Shown: piece after piece, positions 6,532-9,553 of the stretch
Layout of the letters: every line of letters starts with the position of its first letter
Numbering within the stretch: the stretch's first letter is position 1
Source: CAYJAD01 sp964371505
GTDB lineage: Bacteria; Desulfobacterota; Desulfovibrionia; Desulfovibrionales; Desulfovibrionaceae
DNA: 9,553 nucleotides
Assembly: GCA_964371505.1 (NCBI GenBank)
Contig: CAYJNG010000095.1
Location: forward strand, 1 to 9,553
Direction: 5' to 3'
Translations under genes and position numbers: made by a program
The notes under the pieces: model-generated
The model's database searches: none
The model's input: the letters and a program-made list of their open reading frames with translations, nothing else
What the model was told of the DNA's origin: nothing

Positions 6532-6547
6532 TTTACGCGCAAAGACT
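6512..6547. promoter_or_regulatory. Overlapping short inverted repeats around the -35 region
   Basis: GACTT/AAGTC (6512-6516 and 6521-6525) overlaps a second dyad, AGTCTT/AAGACT (6522-6527 and 6542-6547), so the same half-site occurs three times in alternating orientation. The second dyad brackets the putative -35 hexamer, which is where a repressor or activator would bind. No known regulator motif is recognised. This is an inference from position and symmetry. Confidence 0.3.
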
Positions 6548-6560
6548 CTTTATATATAAT
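6532..6560 (+). promoter_or_regulatory. Sigma70-type promoter for the YkuD-membrane protein unit
   Basis: A perfect TATAAT at 6555-6560, within an A/T-only run, stands 17 bp after TTTACG (6532-6537), which matches four of six bases of the -35 consensus. The predicted start of transcription near 6567 would leave a leader of only about 20 nt, holding the TAGGA ribosome binding site for the ATG at 6588. Confidence 0.65.
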
Positions 6561-6587
6561 TTTGCTGTGGGATAAAAGTAGGATACA

Positions 6588-8567
6588 ATGGTAGCTAAGA
6601 TAGATTTTTTGAAGCACGTTTTTCTTTGTCTTGTAAGCCTGTGCGCCTTTTTATACGAAGATGTCAGCATCTCCAAGGCAAGCACCACCAACTGGCATCC
6701 GCAAATTAGCAAAGGGGCCCTCCCCCCGCGCATTGTAGCTGTAGACAAATCACAACAGCAATTTTATTTATACGATGAAAAGCAAAACGATGCTACCCTA
6801 GAACTCACCCACAACTACCCCTGCACCACGGGCCAAGTGGACGGAGATAAGCAGGTTGTTAATGACTTGCGCACTCCTGAAGGGGTGTATTTTGTGGTGT
6901 ATAAAATTGCCAAGGGTTTAGATTTTAAAGAATACGGCGGCATTGCGTATACGCTAAACTACCCAAACCCTGTGGACAAATTACGCGGTAAAACCGGCTA
7001 CGGTATTTGGATTCACAGTAAAGGCGATGGCATTACCCCGCGTATCACCCGTGGCTGCATAGCCATTGGCCTTGAGGAAATTGACACCGTAGGCCCTTTG
7101 CTCACCTCAGGCACCGCTGTGGTGGTGGGAGAAAAGCTCACACCTGCTGCAGTACCCGCCAATGATGACGGCACCGTACAGCATCTACGTCGGCGCATGG
7201 AACAATGGACACGCGCCTGGGCCAACCGCTCCGCAGATTTTTTTGAATTTTACGATGGCGAATCCTACACCCAAGCCATGCCGGAAACCTTTAAAGCCTT
7301 TCGTAGCAATAAAGAACGCCTCTTCAAGCGCCTTGCATGGATTAATATATTTAACCGCGAAGTACATGTGCTTGAAGGGCCAGGCTATTGGGTTACATGG
7401 AGCGAACAATTTTACCGCGCCCCCAATCTCTCCACCGAAGGCATTCGCCGCCTCTACTGGCAACGCGATGCCAATAATGTCTTTCGCATTGTAGGTATGG
7501 AGTGGATTCCTAGCAATCTAGGCATGCAAGCGGCCTTTGAAAAAGGTGAGCTTGTGGCAGAAAATGCCCAAAGCACAGACGCTTCAGCCACAGGAACCAA
7601 GGAAGAAAAACCCACAGCGCCGCCTCTTTCTATGCCTGAAAAAGAAGGCGATACGCCCCCAACTTCCCTTGTGGCAGAGGCTAAGCCAAGCACTGTCGTG
7701 GTGGCCACCCCAGAACAAAAAGCCACTGTGCTTGCCGGCGGCAGCATTACAACACCTAAGCCCGTACCTGCACCGCAAAAGCCTGTAAAAGAAGAGCCTT
7801 CAAACAATACACAAGATCTTACCCCTGAACTGCAAAGCTTGATACAACAAAAGCATGCTGCGTGGGAAAAGGCATGGCAAGCCCGCGATACAAAATCTTT
7901 TTACGCCTTTTATGATAAAGAGCGCTTTGGTAAAGAAGCTGGTCAAACCTATGCCAACGCCTATGCAGATTTACAAAAAATCATGGCCCCTTACTTTAAA
8001 GAGGCTTGGGTGGAGCTATTGGGCTCAGCACCTGTCATATCCATGGACAAAAACTACATTAAAACCGTTAACGAGCAATGGATTTTCATCTCTGGTCAAA
8101 AACCTAGCCAAGGCGTGCATACGCTATTTTGGCAAAAAGACTCCTTGGGCGACTGGCGCATAGTAGCCTCAGAATGGAATGATAAAGTCGGCAGCATGCA
8201 GGTGGAGTATTTAGAAAAAGTCAGCGCCGAAATTGGCAGTATGATTGAAGCATGGCGCCAAGCTTGGCTAAAAGCAGACGTAAAAGCCTATCTGACTTTT
8301 TATGCAGAAAACGCTTGGCAAGGTGGACGCAATAAAAAAGGCATTGGTACGCAAAAAGGACGCGTTTGGAAAAAAGCCCCACCTGCTAAAATTGAGCTGA
8401 CAGGAATGCGTGTACTTATTGTAAAAAATGGTATACAAGTAGATATGGAGCAAGTGTATGAAGATGCGCAAGGCCGTGGCGACACGGGCACGAAGACGCT
8501 TCTTTTAACACCTTCTCCCACTGGTTGGAAAATCCATAAGGAAGATTGGTCAGCAACCTCGTCATAA
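6588..8567 (+). CDS. Exported YkuD L,D-transpeptidase/carboxypeptidase with three NTF2-like modules (Csd6/Pgp2 type)
   Basis: A 659-residue periplasmic protein. An N-terminal signal sequence (hydrophobic VFLCLVSLCAFLY, about 11-23; possible cleavage after SKA near 31) leads into a YkuD catalytic domain at about 47-183. Its active-site motif is complete: His143 in IWIHSKGDG and Cys157 in TRGCIAI. Three modules of one kind follow, at about 198-306, 411-531 and 547-654. Each has a W-x3-W pair and F/Y-xx-FY near its start (W207/W211, W426/W430, W556/W560), a central strand region and a closing 'W/F-R/K-I-x4-W'. These look like NTF2-like (SnoaL/Cds6-C) folds. A Pro/Ala/Glu-rich linker (about 325-405) separates modules 1 and 2. 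In Helicobacter Csd6 and Campylobacter Pgp2 a YkuD domain with one NTF2-like domain trims tetrapeptide stems and sets helical shape. The same chemistry here is inferred; true L,D-transpeptidase (crosslinking) activity is the alternative. It has its own promoter and is 7-10 bp from the next gene. Confidence 0.9.
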   Translation: MVAKIDFLKHVFLCLVSLCAFLYEDVSISKASTTNWHPQISKGALPPRIVAVDKSQQQFYLYDEKQNDATLELTHNYPCTTGQVDGDKQVVNDLRTPEGVYFVVYKIAKGLDFKEYGGIAYTLNYPNPVDKLRGKTGYGIWIHSKGDGITPRITRGCIAIGLEEIDTVGPLLTSGTAVVVGEKLTPAAVPANDDGTVQHLRRRMEQWTRAWANRSADFFEFYDGESYTQAMPETFKAFRSNKERLFKRLAWINIFNREVHVLEGPGYWVTWSEQFYRAPNLSTEGIRRLYWQRDANNVFRIVGMEWIPSNLGMQAAFEKGELVAENAQSTDASATGTKEEKPTAPPLSMPEKEGDTPPTSLVAEAKPSTVVVATPEQKATVLAGGSITTPKPVPAPQKPVKEEPSNNTQDLTPELQSLIQQKHAAWEKAWQARDTKSFYAFYDKERFGKEAGQTYANAYADLQKIMAPYFKEAWVELLGSAPVISMDKNYIKTVNEQWIFISGQKPSQGVHTLFWQKDSLGDWRIVASEWNDKVGSMQVEYLEKVSAEIGSMIEAWRQAWLKADVKAYLTFYAENAWQGGRNKKGIGTQKGRVWKKAPPAKIELTGMRVLIVKNGIQVDMEQVYEDAQGRGDTGTKTLLLTPSPTGWKIHKEDWSATSS

Positions 8568-8577
8568 AGGATGTATG

Positions 8578-9318
8578 ATGGCTACTACCAAGGAAAAAAT
8601 AAATATTATAGTCATGCGTGATAGCGGCGAAAGCAAACGCTATCGCATGCTTCGAAGCCGCTTCAGAACGCTTAAGCTTTGTTGTGCACTCAGCCCCTTT
8701 ATTACAGCAGCAGCCTTAGCTGGTTGTTACTGGCTTTGGGAACAAAACACCCTGCTTTCCACAGCCAACGAGCAACTAGCACAAAAAAATGCCGCCTATG
8801 AGATAAGCACAAAGCGTCTTAGCCATTTAGAAGCCTTGCTCACGCGTCATGAAGATGTAGAAAAAAAGATTGCTGTAAAGATTGCCGCGCAAAACGGTGA
8901 AAAAAAACTTGCTCTTGAAAACACACCGGAAGAAATTCAAAAAAGCGCCGTTGCCCAAGAAGGCCCTGGCCACGAAAACTTCCCTGTTATTGATACTGGT
9001 GCTTTACAGGTGGATAATGTATCAAGCACCTTGGTGGAAAAAGACAGAATACGTACCGCTTTTGATTTACGAAATAAAGGCACGGAAAGTATAGCCGGTG
9101 AAGCAGTGTGCATTTTAAGCCTTGCCAGTGGCAAAACCATTCCCCTCACCCCTGCCCCTGCCGATGCAGGAAAATACAAAATTGCCAATTTTAAAAGTGC
9201 TGTTATGTATACGGAAGTGGATTCTAAGTTGGACTTAACCAACGCTGAGCTTATTTTAGAGGTTAAAGATCAAACGGGTGCTGTGGTATACCGAAACATC
9301 TACCCTCTCTCACAGTAG
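8578..9318 (+). CDS. Single-pass membrane protein with coiled coil and periplasmic beta-rich domain, unrecognised
   Basis: Not recognised as a named family. The product of about 246 residues has a basic cytoplasmic N-terminus of roughly 32 residues (many Arg/Lys around RYRMLRSRFR), one transmembrane helix (about 33-54, LKLCCALSPFITAAALAGCYWLW) and a likely coiled coil (about 56-105, heptad-like Leu with Glu/Lys/Gln). A linker leads to a C-terminal domain (about 138-246) that reads as alternating beta strands, like an Ig-like or adaptor fold. Positive-inside charge puts the C-terminal part in the periplasm. The 7-10 bp gap from the YkuD gene makes cotranscription nearly certain, so a role as membrane anchor or partner of that enzyme is a reasonable inference. 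Two ATGs stand in tandem at 8575 and 8578; I chose the second because AAGGA then lies at 6 nt instead of 3. A terminator follows 62 bp after the stop. Confidence 0.85.
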   Translation: MATTKEKINIIVMRDSGESKRYRMLRSRFRTLKLCCALSPFITAAALAGCYWLWEQNTLLSTANEQLAQKNAAYEISTKRLSHLEALLTRHEDVEKKIAVKIAAQNGEKKLALENTPEEIQKSAVAQEGPGHENFPVIDTGALQVDNVSSTLVEKDRIRTAFDLRNKGTESIAGEAVCILSLASGKTIPLTPAPADAGKYKIANFKSAVMYTEVDSKLDLTNAELILEVKDQTGAVVYRNIYPLSQ

Positions 9319-9354
9319 TTGCACTAAAAAAAACTATATATTCAAATAGATACC

Positions 9355-9375
9355 CTAGTTAGGAACAATAGAAAC
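9355..9375 (+). repeat. TTAGGAACA-family repeat, copy pair 1
   Basis: CTAG precedes TTAGGAACAATAGAAAC, a 9-mer TTAGGAACA followed directly by the related ATAGAAACA. The 17-nt core recurs exactly at 9479-9495, and the first 13 nt (CTAGTTAGGAACA) recur at 9452-9464. It lies in the 3' untranslated part of the membrane-protein mRNA, touching the A-run of the terminator stem. Confidence 0.8.
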
Positions 9376-9407
9376 AAAAAGCGCCGTGTTCACATGGCGC
9401 TTTTTTT
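9376..9407 (+). terminator. Intrinsic terminator after the membrane protein gene
   Basis: GCGCCGTG (9381-9388) pairs with CATGGCGC (9393-9400) through one G-U wobble around a TTCA loop. The stem is extended by A-run against T-run, and seven T follow at 9401-9407. Because A-runs and T-runs flank the stem on both sides, it could also work for leftward transcription. It closes the YkuD/membrane-protein unit. Confidence 0.92.
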
Positions 9408-9510
9408 GTGCGTATTAACCTTAAATCAATCTATCATTACAACAACTTAATCTAGTTAGGAACATTAGGAACAAGCTTTTAGGAACAATAGAAACTTAAA
9501 AAAGGAAGAA
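9408..9510. other. A/T-rich leader or promoter region before the last gene
   Basis: This stretch sits between the terminator and the probable GTG start at 9511. TATCAT at 9432-9437 could be a -10, but the base string 17 bp upstream (TGCGTA) is a poor -35. The right half is occupied by the TTAGGAACA repeats. A ribosome binding site, AAGGA, stands at 9502-9506. If TATCAT is used, the repeats lie in the leader RNA; if the promoter is further right, they lie at operator positions. Confidence 0.35.
9452..9495 (+). repeat. TTAGGAACA-family repeats, copy pairs 2 and 3
   Basis: Pair 2 (9456-9473) is TTAGGAACA twice in perfect tandem, preceded by CTAG as in pair 1. Pair 3 (9479-9495) is TTAGGAACA plus ATAGAAAC, identical over 17 nt to pair 1. 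The pairs are 23 bp apart, start to start. All copies have the same orientation, and the last ends 15 bp before the presumed GTG start. Direct 9-bp tandem pairs suggest binding sites for a protein or RNA-binding regulator; no known consensus is recognised. Confidence 0.8.
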
Positions 9511-9553
9511 GTGAACCTAAAACTGTATGTAACCAATATTGCGCTTATTTTAG
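9511..9553 (+). CDS. Start of a membrane or exported protein, cut by the window edge
   Basis: A GTG with AAGGAAG just upstream opens a frame reading (M)NLKLYVTNIALIL and still open at the last base. One lysine then a hydrophobic run is what a signal peptide or first transmembrane helix looks like. Fourteen codons are too few to name a family. No usable ATG is nearby (the ATG at 9527 is followed at once by TAA). The terminator and the repeat-bearing spacer upstream support a new transcription unit here. Confidence 0.45.
   Translation, partial: MNLKLYVTNIALIL

Noticed and set aside
6476..6559. 27-codon open frame (MYPFADGR...) as a leader peptide for the YkuD gene
   Set aside because: No ribosome binding site, and it overlaps the promoter elements predicted for the downstream gene.
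6420..6617. 65-codon minus-strand open frame over the YkuD promoter
   Set aside because: It begins inside the signal-peptide region of the YkuD gene, has no ribosome binding site and resembles no protein.
9355..9495. CRISPR array
   Set aside because: Units are only 9-18 bp, partly without spacers, and spacing is irregular (97 and 23 bp). No cas gene is nearby.

Overview
The window reads as ordinary chromosomal DNA of a Gram-negative, deltaproteobacterium-like organism, most probably of the Desulfovibrionaceae. The pointers are a signal-peptide MltA, a Csd6/Pgp2-type YkuD protein with C-terminal NTF2-like domains, an FmdB zinc-ribbon gene feeding into purB-pyrE, a GalU with the GWGTRSLP variant loop, and AGGA-type ribosome binding sites throughout. 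This assignment is by protein style only and could not be checked against a database. Base composition looks uniform and moderate, with no insertion sequence, phage gene, CRISPR array, rRNA or tRNA seen.

Layout. Left part, minus strand (23-3636): mltA (lytic transglycosylase), glmM (phosphoglucosamine mutase) and galU (UDP-glucose pyrophosphorylase), read in that order. All three concern the envelope: peptidoglycan turnover, amino-sugar precursor supply and UDP-glucose supply. A 101-bp divergent spacer separates them from the plus-strand half. Next comes a monocistronic 37-residue, very basic small protein followed by a strong long-stem terminator (3738-3936). Then fmdB-like, purB and pyrE form a tight operon (4046-6235) for a zinc-ribbon protein plus AMP and UMP biosynthesis, closed by a hairpin without a U-tract. 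A 352-bp gene-free stretch holds a recognisable sigma70-type promoter. It leads into a two-gene unit (6588-9318): an exported YkuD L,D-transpeptidase/carboxypeptidase with three tandem NTF2-like modules, and an unrecognised single-pass membrane protein with a coiled coil. That unit ends at a textbook intrinsic terminator. The last 235 bp contain a family of TTAGGAACA 9-mers arranged as tandem pairs, then the probable GTG start of a membrane or exported protein cut by the window edge.

How it fits together. Most of the window is housekeeping. The least ordinary parts are the YkuD-(NTF2-like)x3 protein with its membrane partner, which I infer to be a peptidoglycan-trimming or cell-shape module by analogy with Helicobacter Csd6 and Campylobacter Pgp2; the small basic protein; and the 9-mer pairs near 9359-9495. 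I see no evidence of a new defence or mobile system.
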